Origin: Thermohalobaculum sp039028795
GTDB lineage: Bacteria > Pseudomonadota > Alphaproteobacteria > Rhodobacterales > Rhodobacteraceae
DNA length: 64,000 bases
Direction: 5' to 3'
Assembly: GCA_039028795.1 (NCBI GenBank)
Contig: JBCCHJ010000003.1
Span: 1 to 64,000 of the forward strand
A model generated the notes under the pieces. The model did no database searches and had not been told where the DNA came from. It worked only from the letters and a program-made list of their open reading frames with translations. The position numbers and the translations under genes were made by a program. This document shows, in pieces, positions 9,113-16,781 of this stretch (positions are counted from its first letter, which is position 1; each line of letters begins with the position of its first letter).

Positions 9113-9877
9113 TCAGATCGACGGGTCGGGATTGAATGTGTGCCCGTCCACGGCAATCACCTGACCAGACACAAAGCGCGCCTTGGGTGATGCCAAGAAA
9201 ACCGCCATTTCTGCGATATCACTGCCGTCGATCCACGTGCGCATTGATGTCCCAGAGGCATAGCCGCGATAGACATCGTCGCGGCTGATCCCGCGCGTCT
9301 CTGCCTCGCGTTGCATCACCGCCTCCATGCGCGGACCTTCGACCGCGCCAGGGGCCAGTGCGTTCACCCGCACGCCATAAGGACCCCATTCCATGGCCAG
9401 GGTTTTCATCAAACCGATCACTGCCCACTTTGCTGAAGCGTAAGGGGCGCGGTTCGGATATCCAAAAAACCCTGCCGTCGAAGAGGTGAAGAGAGCACAC
9501 CCCGCCTCTGCCACTTTCAGCATCGGGGCTGCGTACTTGGCGGCGAGAAACGCGCCTTCGACATTCACGGCCATGCAGCGTTGCCAATCGGCCAGAGCAA
9601 TGTCTTCGACCAACACGGTCGGCCCGGCGATCCCCGCATTGGCGCAAAGCACATCGATCCCGCCCCACATTGCGGTGATTTCGTTGAAGAGCGCTTCAAT
9701 GTCGGCCTCGTTCGAGACATCGGCTTGGGTACGGCCCCACGATGTTGGACAGGCCGCTAAAGCCTCGGGGTCGATGTCAGTTATCCAGACCTTAGCGCCG
9801 TCGCGATGAAACGCCTCTGCCATGGAAAGGCCGATCCCCGAAGCGCCTGCCGTGATCAGTACGCGATGATTGCTCAC
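9113..9877 (-). CDS. Short-chain dehydrogenase/reductase (classical SDR)
   Basis: NAD(P)-dependent oxidoreductase of 254 aa. Seen motifs are the cofactor site TAGASGIG (about 9-16), NAG at the start of ANAGIAG, the catalytic Ser in SSTAGFFG, and YASAK with the catalytic Tyr and Lys. An acidic residue at the end of beta-2 (ITDID) favours NAD(H). The start codon overlaps the stop of the upstream carnitine dehydrogenase gene by ATGA, so translation is coupled. In this context it could act on a stereoisomer such as D-carnitine or on a downstream hydroxy acid, but the sequence does not show which. Confidence 0.85.
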   Translation of the reverse strand: MSNHRVLITAGASGIGLSMAEAFHRDGAKVWITDIDPEALAACPTSWGRTQADVSNEADIEALFNEITAMWGGIDVLCANAGIAGPTVLVEDIALADWQRCMAVNVEGAFLAAKYAAPMLKVAEAGCALFTSSTAGFFGYPNRAPYASAKWAVIGLMKTLAMEWGPYGVRVNALAPGAVEGPRMEAVMQREAETRGISRDDVYRGYASGTSMRTWIDGSDIAEMAVFLASPKARFVSGQVIAVDGHTFNPDPSI

Positions 9878-11346
9878 GCCTTCTGCCCCACGGCCCGTCC
9901 GGCCCCTTCCGGCATCGGCAGTGCCGCGTGCAGATCAGCGATCTCGCCAAGCTTTGCCGCAACGGCGGGCCCGGGCTCGCAGGTCGCCCGGGTCTCCAGA
10001 GACACGTGCAATAACATATGCTCCCCGGTCGCCAGCAGCCGCCCATCGGCATGGCGCATCGTGTGGAAAAGATGCATCTTCTTGCCCTTGCCGGTAAGGA
10101 CCTGGGTGTCCACGATGATCTGCTCCAACGCTTTCACTTCGTCGATATGGCGGATGTGGGTCTCCACCGTGAAGTATGACAGGCCCCCGGCAATGTAGTC
10201 CGCATCCGCTCCGATCAGGCGCATGAAGGCGTCGGTGCCATCGGCAAAGGCCTGCAGATAGCGCGCCTCGTTCATGTGGTTGTTGTAATCGGTCCAGTCC
10301 GGCGGCACGGCCATATCCACCGTGCGAATCAGCTGCGCCAAGTCCTGCGTGACGTCTTGAGCGCCGTGGTCGAATAGTCCCTTTTCATAGGCCGCCAGGG
10401 TGCGCCCTGCTCCCCAGTCATTGACCTTCAGGGCCTGCATGATGGCGATCAGATTATCGTCACGGATGTGCTCCAGATCCCGCGGACCCAGATTGCCCGC
10501 CTGCGCGTCACACTGATCGCCAACCATATCGACGAACGCATCGGTCAGTTCCGGCACATCCATCAGCTTGGTCCAGGGCCATTTCAAGCACGGTCCGAAC
10601 ATCGCCAGCATGCCGCGCATCCCCGCTTCACCGCCTGCCAGATGGAACGTCTGCATGGTGCCCATCTGCGCCCATCGCAGGCCCGGCCCATAGGCGATGG
10701 CCGCGTCCAGTTCTTCCGCCGTGGCAACTTCGTCCTTCAACAGCCACAGCGCCTCGCGCCACAAGGCCTCCTGCAACCGGTCCGATAGAAACCCTTCGAT
10801 CTCTACCCGGCAATGCAAAGGATGCATCCCGATCGAGGCATAAAACTCTTTGCCCCATTCGATCCAGGCCGGATCACTCTCCTTGCCGGCCACCAACTCG
10901 ACCAGTGGTAGCAGGTAGACCGGGTTGAAGGGATGCGCGACGATCAGGCGCCCAGGATGGCGCAGCCCGGTTTGAAGATCCGTAGGCATGATGCCAGAGG
11001 TCGAGGATGCGATCACACCCTCGGTGTTCACTGCCTCGACTTCTGCATAAACGGACTGCTTGACCTCCAACCGTTCCGGCACCGCCTCGATGATCAGATC
11101 CGCACCCTGGGCTGCCTCGGCGATCGTTCCAGCGAAGCTCCAGGCCGCCTTTTCCGGCCGGGGTGCCATGGTCAGCTTGGCGTAGGCGCGCTCGGCGCCC
11201 TCCAGCACCTCGCCCAGTTTGCGTTCTGCTGCAGGATCAGGGTCAAAGACCCGGCACTCCACGCCGTTCTCGATCAGCCGGGCCAGCCATCCCCCGCCGA
11301 TCACACCGCCGCCCAAGATTGCCGCCGACTTAACGCCGTTCTTCAT
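9874..11346 (-). CDS. Carnitine 3-dehydrogenase fused to betainyl-CoA thioesterase
   Basis: Bifunctional enzyme of 490 aa. Residues 1-320 are a 3-hydroxyacyl-CoA-dehydrogenase-type NAD domain with GGGVIGGGW (12-20) and the signature HPFNP (138-142, catalytic His138). Residues about 335-480 are a hotdog thioesterase beginning DWTDYNNHMNEARYL. The dehydrogenase half oxidises L-carnitine to 3-dehydrocarnitine, and the hotdog half would hydrolyse betainyl-CoA to glycine betaine. This fusion is known in rhizobia and Rhodobacterales carnitine degradation. It is the first gene of a coupled operon with the SDR, FMN and acyl-CoA dehydrogenase genes. The intermediate step (BKACE) is encoded at 14261-15169, outside the operon. 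Confidence 0.9.
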   Translation of the reverse strand: MKNGVKSAAILGGGVIGGGWLARLIENGVECRVFDPDPAAERKLGEVLEGAERAYAKLTMAPRPEKAAWSFAGTIAEAAQGADLIIEAVPERLEVKQSVYAEVEAVNTEGVIASSTSGIMPTDLQTGLRHPGRLIVAHPFNPVYLLPLVELVAGKESDPAWIEWGKEFYASIGMHPLHCRVEIEGFLSDRLQEALWREALWLLKDEVATAEELDAAIAYGPGLRWAQMGTMQTFHLAGGEAGMRGMLAMFGPCLKWPWTKLMDVPELTDAFVDMVGDQCDAQAGNLGPRDLEHIRDDNLIAIMQALKVNDWGAGRTLAAYEKGLFDHGAQDVTQDLAQLIRTVDMAVPPDWTDYNNHMNEARYLQAFADGTDAFMRLIGADADYIAGGLSYFTVETHIRHIDEVKALEQIIVDTQVLTGKGKKMHLFHTMRHADGRLLATGEHMLLHVSLETRATCEPGPAVAAKLGEIADLHAALPMPEGAGRAVGQKA

Positions 11347-11446
11347 ACCATCATCTCCGGTCCAAGATTCCGCCCGGGATGATCCTAGTCAAATTCGCGG
11401 TTTGGGTTCACCCGTCTGCGACGCGTCCGCGCCTGTTTCGGCCTGC

Positions 11447-11785
11447 TCATGCGGCAAGCAGTCCCAAAAGGCCCAACACCAAGGGAATCGAAACGATGAC
11501 GCCGCCTGCGATCTCTGGCATGCGCCAGCTGCCAATCGGCCAACGTTTTTCACGGGCCCAAAGGCCCAGCCAGTGACACATGACGCCGAACAACCAGGCC
11601 CCCGCCAGTCCAGCGAAAAACAGTCGATCACCGCTCAGCTCAAAGCCGCTGGAAATGAGAACATAGGCCAATAGCCCTGCAGCAACCGCGGCGTGCCATA
11701 TCAGGCGCTTGCGATCAGCCTCCCACATCGAGGCCATGTAGACCAAGATCAAAGCCCCGGTGAGCAACGATGTCAGCGCGCCCAT
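11447..11785 (-). CDS. Small four-helix membrane protein
   Basis: A 112-aa integral membrane protein with hydrophobic segments at about residues 3-19, 30-48, 54-73 and 90-111. I do not recognise a family. A short polar segment with MWEADRKR lies between helices 1 and 2. It lies 100 bp upstream of the carnitine operon on the same strand and could be its promoter-proximal gene or independent. No charged residues are buried in the helices, so a channel or transporter role is not evident. Confidence 0.65.
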   Translation of the reverse strand: MGALTSLLTGALILVYMASMWEADRKRLIWHAAVAAGLLAYVLISSGFELSGDRLFFAGLAGAWLFGVMCHWLGLWAREKRWPIGSWRMPEIAGGVIVSIPLVLGLLGLLAA

Positions 11786-11903
11786 ATTCCCCCCTGCCGT
11801 TCAATTGGTCACTTTTCCCCGCAGTGCGGCTCCAGGTTCGACCGCACGGGTTATACATCGCGACTGATCGTGACCAAAATTTGATGACGGGAACAGCAAC
11901 GCC

Positions 11904-12125
11904 TCACGGGCATCTGACATAGGTCGACAGAAACCCGTCGCTCAACCGACGGAGACGGTCGTCAGATGTGACCAACGCGATTTGATCGCTCTGGAACACC
12001 GTACCCTCGGCAGGCGCTCGGTCGTCGGTCATTTGGCACCATTCGGCTTTCTGCGCCCACCTCCCTTCAAAGGGCTCGGCCAGCGCAATTGCTGGGAACA
12101 AGGCAAAAAGACAAAGAAAACACAT
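11904..12125 (-). CDS. Small secreted protein of unknown function
   Basis: A 73-aa protein. The Met at 12125 is chosen over an upstream frame start because AGGGAAG lies 9 nt before it and it opens a clear Sec signal peptide (MCFLCLFALFPAIALA, cleavage before EPFEGRW). The mature part of about 57 residues has two Cys, which could form one disulfide. The EGRWA-x3-EWC pattern resembles short periplasmic proteins common in Rhodobacterales, but the C-terminus after SDGFLSTYVRCP ends abruptly, so the gene may be shortened. It is divergent from the aldo-keto reductase gene. Confidence 0.6.
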   Translation of the reverse strand: MCFLCLFALFPAIALAEPFEGRWAQKAEWCQMTDDRAPAEGTVFQSDQIALVTSDDRLRRLSDGFLSTYVRCP

Positions 12126-12233
12126 TGGGATACTTCCCTGAAATGCCCACGCCGAAACACCCTGACGGCACGCGGATGAAAGCATATCATAGCGCCACGC
12201 ATATCGTCATGACGCTTATCAGAGGAACGCATC

Positions 12234-13076
12234 ATGAAGTCCTGGACTGCTTCGCTCCGCTCTGGGCTTGAAATGCCCTGCCCAGGTTTTGGGACCTGGC
12301 AAATGGGCGAAAACAGCCGTGATCGGGATGCAGAAGTCAGGGCGCTGCGCCATGCCTTTGACACCGGATTTCGCCACTTCGACACGGCCGAGATGTATGC
12401 CGAAGGAGGCGCGGAAGAGGTTCTGGCCGAAGCGTTATCTACGAAAGATCGCGATAGCGTCTTCATCACCTCGAAATTCTATCCGCACCATGCCCGTGCC
12501 GATCAGATGGTCCGGGCCTGCGAGCGGTCGCTGGACCGTTTGCAGATGGAAGTGATCGACCTTTACCTGTTGCATTGGCCGGGCAGCACACCGTTCGAGG
12601 AAACGCTCTCAGGTGTCCGGGCCCTATTGGATCATGGCAAGATCCGCGCCTTCGGGGTCAGCAATTTCGACATGCGCCTGATGCGCCAGACAATCGACGC
12701 CGGGATGGCCGACCTGATCGATGTGAACCAGGTGATGTACAACCCTGCTCGCCGCGGGATCGAGTTCGATCTGCTGCCGCTGTTGCATCAACACAGAATT
12801 CCTTGTGTTGCCTACACGCCCATCGAGCCTTGGCAGATCGAAGGCAACGCCGACTTCGCCGCGCTGGCTGCTGAAGCTGGGTTAAGCCCAGTGCAATTGG
12901 CCATGGCCTGGCATTGCACGCGGCAGGTGGCATGCCCGATCCCGAAATCTGCAACGCCCGCGCATATCGATGCGCTGGCGACGGCCACGGAAGTCACGCT
13001 TTCAGAAGATCAATTGGCCAGGATCGATGAAGCCTTCCCGCCGCCATCGCGGGCCGTGACTTTGGATATTTTTTGA
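12234..13076 (+). CDS. Aldo/keto reductase
   Basis: NADPH-dependent carbonyl reductase of 280 aa with a TIM-barrel fold. The full catalytic tetrad is visible: D50 and Y55 in DTAEMYAEG, K81 in TSKFYP and H114 in LYLLHWPG. The cofactor-binding block PIPKSATPAHI sits near the C-terminus as expected. AGAGGAACGCATC precedes the ATG. The protein is most like small bacterial 2,5-diketogluconate reductase-type enzymes, but the substrate is not identifiable. It stands alone between divergent and convergent minus-strand genes. Confidence 0.88.
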   Translation: MKSWTASLRSGLEMPCPGFGTWQMGENSRDRDAEVRALRHAFDTGFRHFDTAEMYAEGGAEEVLAEALSTKDRDSVFITSKFYPHHARADQMVRACERSLDRLQMEVIDLYLLHWPGSTPFEETLSGVRALLDHGKIRAFGVSNFDMRLMRQTIDAGMADLIDVNQVMYNPARRGIEFDLLPLLHQHRIPCVAYTPIEPWQIEGNADFAALAAEAGLSPVQLAMAWHCTRQVACPIPKSATPAHIDALATATEVTLSEDQLARIDEAFPPPSRAVTLDIF

Positions 13077-13469
13077 AGCAGCCAAGCACCATGGCATTGG
13101 CCCACCTATGCTTACGGGCCAACGGGTTGTGGCCGAACGGCGCATGCGCGGCCCGGGATCCAACACATCTCTTTCTGGGGAGGGCCAGTCAGCACCGGCT
13201 GGGTGATTAAGGTGCCTGTAGAGCGGCACAAGAAACAAGGGCGGTGGATCCACCGTATATCCCAAGCCCCCTCAAGGTCGCTATCCGTCGAGGGGGAATC
13301 AGTTCGTTCCGGAACAGCACCGCTTCTATGCCGAGATCTTTAAAATTTGATTTAAATTCTTAGCACCGGATCAATTTGCTGGCTGACGGATCACCCACCT
13401 GGGCACGAACGCAGCGGGGTGATGATGCATCGAAGCGGCATGTGGCCAGTAGCAGACCAAGCGAGGCGA
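13077..13469. other. Gene-free stretch between convergent genes
   Basis: No supported gene is present. A hairpin CCCCCTC / GAGGGGG with a 16-nt loop lies at 13267-13296 without a T-run. An AT-rich stretch with TTTAAAATTTGATTTAAA-like sequence follows at about 13338-13360. The region may simply hold termination signals for the two convergent genes. Confidence 0.4.
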
Positions 13470-14006
13470 TTACCCCTGCGGCGTGAGGTAGATCTGGTCC
13501 ACATCGTAGCCGTTCCGGCGCAGAGCCTCATAGGCCTGTTCCAATCGAGCCGCGGGAATCGAGGGTGTCCTGGCCAGCACCCACCCCGTCGAACCTGACG
13601 GACTGCCGATGACCGCCACCTGATAGTCGGCGTCCAGATCCAGGATCCAATAGTCGCCCGTTGCAAAGGGCAGCCAGGGTACGAAGGTAACGTCCAGCCG
13701 ATCACCCTGATCGCGCTGTTTGGTGGCCACGCCCTCGGCCGTTGAAACAGGACCGTCCAACGTCCCATCCCGGCAGGTGTTGACCACCTTAACCGAGCCG
13801 TCGTCTTGCAATGTGTAATCCGCCGTTACGCCGACACAGCCTTCTTCGAAGCGGTTAGGAAAGCGGGCGATCTCGTACCACCGGCCCTGATAGCGCTCCA
13901 GATCGACAGGACCAGCCGTGGTCATTTCGACGGACGTGTCCCGGTATTCGGGGCTGGCGCATCCGGCCAGGCCAAGCAGCAGAAGAATAGGTGCCAAACG
14001 TCTCAT
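13470..14006 (-). CDS. blc: Outer-membrane lipocalin lipoprotein (Blc)
   Basis: Bacterial lipocalin of 178 aa, likely anchored in the outer membrane and binding lipids or lysophospholipids. The lipoprotein signal ends in LAGC (Cys16). The lipocalin signature YQGRWYEIARFPNRFEEGC follows at about 39-57, with VTADYTLQDDGSVKV and the later TGDYWILDLDADYQVAVIG strand pair matching Blc proteins. The C-terminal LARTPSIPAARLEQAYEAL helix is also typical. The length fits the family (E. coli Blc has 177 aa). It is monocistronic as far as can be seen. Confidence 0.93.
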   Translation of the reverse strand: MRRLAPILLLLGLAGCASPEYRDTSVEMTTAGPVDLERYQGRWYEIARFPNRFEEGCVGVTADYTLQDDGSVKVVNTCRDGTLDGPVSTAEGVATKQRDQGDRLDVTFVPWLPFATGDYWILDLDADYQVAVIGSPSGSTGWVLARTPSIPAARLEQAYEALRRNGYDVDQIYLTPQG

Positions 14007-14260
14007 GCCGTCCTCGTCACATCGGGGGCGATAGCGCCGTCACTGGATTAACGGTACATATTGCAATACCCGGCGACGGCCAACTAACACGACACGTAAC
14101 CGGCCAAAGCCGTATCCCCAGAGCTGTCCGAGGCCGTCAGGTCCCCGTCCGAGAAAAACTCTGACATGGACGTCATAGGTTTCTTCTTTGGCATGAAGCC
14201 CGGTTTTCCCAAGCTTTCTGCGTGCGTTGCCAGGGCGGCGTTCCACCGCCTTTTATCACT

Positions 14261-15169
14261 TCAAGCAGGGGCGCGCTTTTCGACTTTCAGCTTGGCGCGG
14301 ACCTCGTCGGGGCCGATAACCCGGGCGCCCATGTTTTCGATGATCGTCACCGCACGTTCGACCAGTTGGTAGTTCTTCGCGAACACACCCCGATCCAGAT
14401 AGAGGTTGTCCTCCAACCCGACGCGAACATTGCCGCCCGCCAGCACTGCGGCGGCGACGAAGGGCATCTCGTTCCGGCCCAGCGAAAACGCACTGAAGAT
14501 CCAGTCTTTCGGCACGTTATTCACCATGGCCATGAAGGTGTTCAGGTCGTCGGGGGCGCCCCAGGGCACACCCATGCAGAGCTGCACCAAAACCGGGTCA
14601 TGGATCAGGCCCTGGCTGACCAGATGCTTGGCCAGCCATAGGTGGCCTGTGTCGAAGGCCTCGATCTCTATCCGCACGCCGCTTTCGGTCATCATTTTGG
14701 CCATGTCCTCCAGCATGCCGGGGGTGTTGGCCATGATGTAGTCGGCCTCGGCGAAATTCATGGTGCCGCAATCCAGAGTGCAGATTTCGGGCCGACTGTC
14801 CAAGACATGTTCTACGCGCATCGCCGCCGGGATCATGTCGGTCGAGTTCGCCAGCGGCAAAGGCGCGTCGGAGGGCCCGGTGATGATGTCGCCGCCCATG
14901 CCCGCGGTCAGGTTCAAAACACAATCGGTGCCAGCATCGCGGATGCGTTCCGTCACTTCGCGATAGAGCTTCGGATCGCGCGCGGGCACACCGGTTTCCG
15001 GATCGCGGACATGGCAGTGGACCACGGCCGCACCAGCCTTCGCGGCCTCAATCGCCGAACTGGCTATCTGTTCCGGGCTGCGTGGCACTTCAGGCGATTT
15101 ATCCTGCGTGCCCCCCGATCCGGTGACGGCACAGGTGATGAAAACTTCCCGGTTCATTTCCAGCGGCAT
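14261..15169 (-). CDS. BKACE / 3-keto-5-aminohexanoate cleavage family enzyme (DUF849), probable 3-dehydrocarnitine:acetyl-CoA cleavage enzyme
   Basis: Zn-dependent beta-keto acid cleavage enzyme of 302 aa that condenses a beta-keto acid with acetyl-CoA to give acetoacetate and a new acyl-CoA. The zinc ligands H51 and H53 in VHCHVRD and E253 in GLEDNLYL are visible, as is the opening strand ITCAVTGSG. The start at 15169 follows AGGGGA by 7 nt. Because a carnitine dehydrogenase-thioesterase fusion lies 3 kb away on the same strand, the likely substrate is 3-dehydrocarnitine (CdhC role). Other BKACE substrates are possible. Its promoter must lie in 15170-15300, next to the divergently transcribed retron. 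Confidence 0.88.
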   Translation of the reverse strand: MPLEMNREVFITCAVTGSGGTQDKSPEVPRSPEQIASSAIEAAKAGAAVVHCHVRDPETGVPARDPKLYREVTERIRDAGTDCVLNLTAGMGGDIITGPSDAPLPLANSTDMIPAAMRVEHVLDSRPEICTLDCGTMNFAEADYIMANTPGMLEDMAKMMTESGVRIEIEAFDTGHLWLAKHLVSQGLIHDPVLVQLCMGVPWGAPDDLNTFMAMVNNVPKDWIFSAFSLGRNEMPFVAAAVLAGGNVRVGLEDNLYLDRGVFAKNYQLVERAVTIIENMGARVIGPDEVRAKLKVEKRAPA

Positions 15170-15265
15170 GGCGGGTCCCCTATTCTGATTTTGGCCAGAC
15201 TGGGGCGGGGGCGGTCCGGATGTCCAGGCTGGATGCGGCTCGCGCCGACCCATCCGCGACATCGG

Positions 15266-15300
15266 TTGACGGATGTAACTACTCCTGCCACCGTTTAACC
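15266..15300 (+). promoter_or_regulatory. Candidate promoter of the retron RNA
   Basis: TTGACG at 15266-15271 matches a -35 box in five of six positions and lies 31 bp before the a1 repeat. A start at about 15300, the expected 5' end of the RNA, is compatible with it. The -10 region (about 15289-15297, CACCGTTTA) is weak. This is a suggestion only. Confidence 0.35.
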
Positions 15301-15301
15301 A

Positions 15302-15316
15302 GGATGGCGGCTTCAA
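15302..15316. repeat. Inverted repeat a1 of the retron
   Basis: GGATGGCGGCTTCAA, exact reverse complement of 15435-15449; the two arms are separated by 118 nt and would close the folded RNA. Confidence 0.9.
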
Positions 15317-15434
15317 GTGGACCGCAAGGTCTCGCCGGGGTTACCCCGGCGCATCGCAAAGACGGAACGACGCAGGGCGCGGCACGCCGGGTGGGGCTCC
15401 ACACCCCAATCTGGCCGCGCATGACCAAGAGAGG

Positions 15435-15449
15435 TTGAAGCCGCCATCC
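15435..15449. repeat. Inverted repeat a2 of the retron
   Basis: TTGAAGCCGCCATCC, pairing with 15302-15316 without mismatch. It ends one base before the RT start codon at 15451, so the repeat occupies the place where a Shine-Dalgarno site would normally be. Confidence 0.9.
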
Positions 15450-15450
15450 C

Positions 15451-16713
15451 ATGGGATACGACCCCTACAGACGGTTGGCGGCGCTGATCCTGGCCGATGG
15501 CTGGGGCACGGATCAGGTCCAGGAGGTCATCCAGAAAGCGCTTAAGGGGCGGAAGACCCGATCGGCCCAGATCGCGAAGATGCTTCAAGACGTCTGGACT
15601 TGGACCTATACACCAAGCGAGGCGACACTGGCGCGGATCCTGCGGTCGCGCTTTACCATACGGCGCCGCGATATCCGTCTGACAGCCACACCGCCCGTCG
15701 ATGCACCGTTTTTCGATGGCCTGCCGGATCTGGGTACGCCCGCCGAACTGGCTGCCTGGCTGGAGGTCAGCGAAGGACAGCTCGCCTGGTTGGCAGATGT
15801 GGATGGCCGCTTGGCCCGGCGGACGGACCGGCAGGGGCACTATGTCCAGACCTGGATCCCGAAACGGAAGGGCGGCCATCGGTTGCTAGAGGCACCGCTG
15901 CCCCGATTGAAGGCGTTGCAAAAGCAGATCCTGAGCGGCTTGCTGGATCTGATCCCGCCCCATCCCCACAGCTTCGGATTCGTCAAAGGCCGCGATTGCC
16001 GAACGGCGGCGGCCCGACATGCTGGCGAAGACGTGGTGATCTGCGTGGATCTGGCAGATTTCTTCCCCTCGGTTCCCGCGCGCCGGGTGCATGCGATCTT
16101 TCGCACCATCGGCTACAGCCCCAGCATTGCGCGGCTGTTGACCGGGTTGGTCACGACCCGCACGCCCAGCGATTTGGCGGCAGCCATGCCATTCTCGGAG
16201 AGAGGCACATTCACTCACCCGCACCTGCCCCAAGGTGCGCCGACCAGCCCCGCCTTGGCGAACCTGGCCGCGTGGCGGCTAGATCAGCGGATGGCTGCCC
16301 TAGCACGCCGGTTGGGCGCGAACTATTCCCGCTATGCCGATGATTTGACGATCTCGGGCGACCGTGGGCTGGCCTTTGAAAGCACCCGCCCGGTGCTAGA
16401 GATGATCCAAGAGATCGCCTTCGACGAAGGCTTTCGCCTGAATCCCGAAAAGACACGCATCCAAAAGCGAGGTACACGACAAAAGGTCACTGGGATCGTC
16501 GTCAATCAGCATCTGAACGTCCCGCGGGATGTCTATGACCGCCTGAAAGCCACCCTGACGAATTGCGTGCGCCACGGTCCCAGCGGTCAGAACCGCACAG
16601 GACACTTGGATTTCCGCGCCCATTTGGACGGGCGCATCGGTTGGGTCGAGGCGTTGAACCCGCGCCGCGGCCTGAAATTGCGCGCGATCTTCGACCAGAT
16701 AGAATGGTCCTAA
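15451..16713 (+). CDS. Retron-type reverse transcriptase with N-terminal extension
   Basis: RNA-directed DNA polymerase of 420 aa. The RT core spans about residues 135-375: first catalytic Asp D200 in VDLADFFPS, LPQGAPTSPALANL (259-272), YADD (295-298, catalytic D297 and D298), and the retron-specific VTG at 346-348 (KVTGIVVN). The retron NAxxH motif appears as AAARH (186-190), with Asn replaced by Ala. Residues 1-130 form a helical extension absent from short retron RTs such as Ec86 and, from memory, similar to myxobacterial retron RTs. An in-frame stop at 15436 makes ATG 15451 the first usable start. No maturase, endonuclease or protease domain is visible, so a group II intron is unlikely. 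The next gene downstream (68 bp) is housekeeping-like. Confidence 0.92.
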   Translation: MGYDPYRRLAALILADGWGTDQVQEVIQKALKGRKTRSAQIAKMLQDVWTWTYTPSEATLARILRSRFTIRRRDIRLTATPPVDAPFFDGLPDLGTPAELAAWLEVSEGQLAWLADVDGRLARRTDRQGHYVQTWIPKRKGGHRLLEAPLPRLKALQKQILSGLLDLIPPHPHSFGFVKGRDCRTAAARHAGEDVVICVDLADFFPSVPARRVHAIFRTIGYSPSIARLLTGLVTTRTPSDLAAAMPFSERGTFTHPHLPQGAPTSPALANLAAWRLDQRMAALARRLGANYSRYADDLTISGDRGLAFESTRPVLEMIQEIAFDEGFRLNPEKTRIQKRGTRQKVTGIVVNQHLNVPRDVYDRLKATLTNCVRHGPSGQNRTGHLDFRAHLDGRIGWVEALNPRRGLKLRAIFDQIEWS

Positions 16714-16781
16714 GCAACCGGGCAAACCCACCCTTGCAATACCCCGCCACCACGTTACCTGTGCAGCATAGGGAGGCGCGC

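Larger units (their letters stand above)
15301..15449 (+). ncRNA. Retron non-coding RNA (msr-msd), bounded by a1/a2 repeats
   Basis: About 149 nt directly upstream of the reverse transcriptase gene. Ends are a perfect 15-bp inverted repeat: GGATGGCGGCTTCAA at 15302-15316 (a1) and its complement at 15435-15449 (a2). A G at 15317 immediately after a1 is the expected branch-point guanosine. An 8-bp hairpin CGCCGGGG / CCCCGGCG with a 3-nt loop (15333-15351) would be in the msr. A larger hairpin with outer stem GCGCGGC / GCCGCGC (15377-15383 with 15414-15420) and inner stem GGGTG / CACCC would be the msd template. Arrangement a1-msr-msd-a2-RT is that of known retrons. The exact msr/msd boundary and msDNA length cannot be read from sequence. 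Confidence 0.85.

Noticed and set aside
13002..13265. An 87-codon minus-strand frame after the aldo/keto reductase
   Set aside because: It overlaps the end of that gene and has the composition of a shadow frame.
15313..15879. A 188-codon minus-strand frame across the retron RNA and RT start
   Set aside because: Shadow of the RT gene; its sequence is rich in Pro/Arg/Gly without a domain, and it crosses the structured RNA.
15451..16713. Group II intron or diversity-generating retroelement RT
   Set aside because: No maturase or endonuclease domain, no intron domain V-like sequence, and no template/variable repeat pair seen nearby. VTG and the a1/a2 repeats favour a retron.
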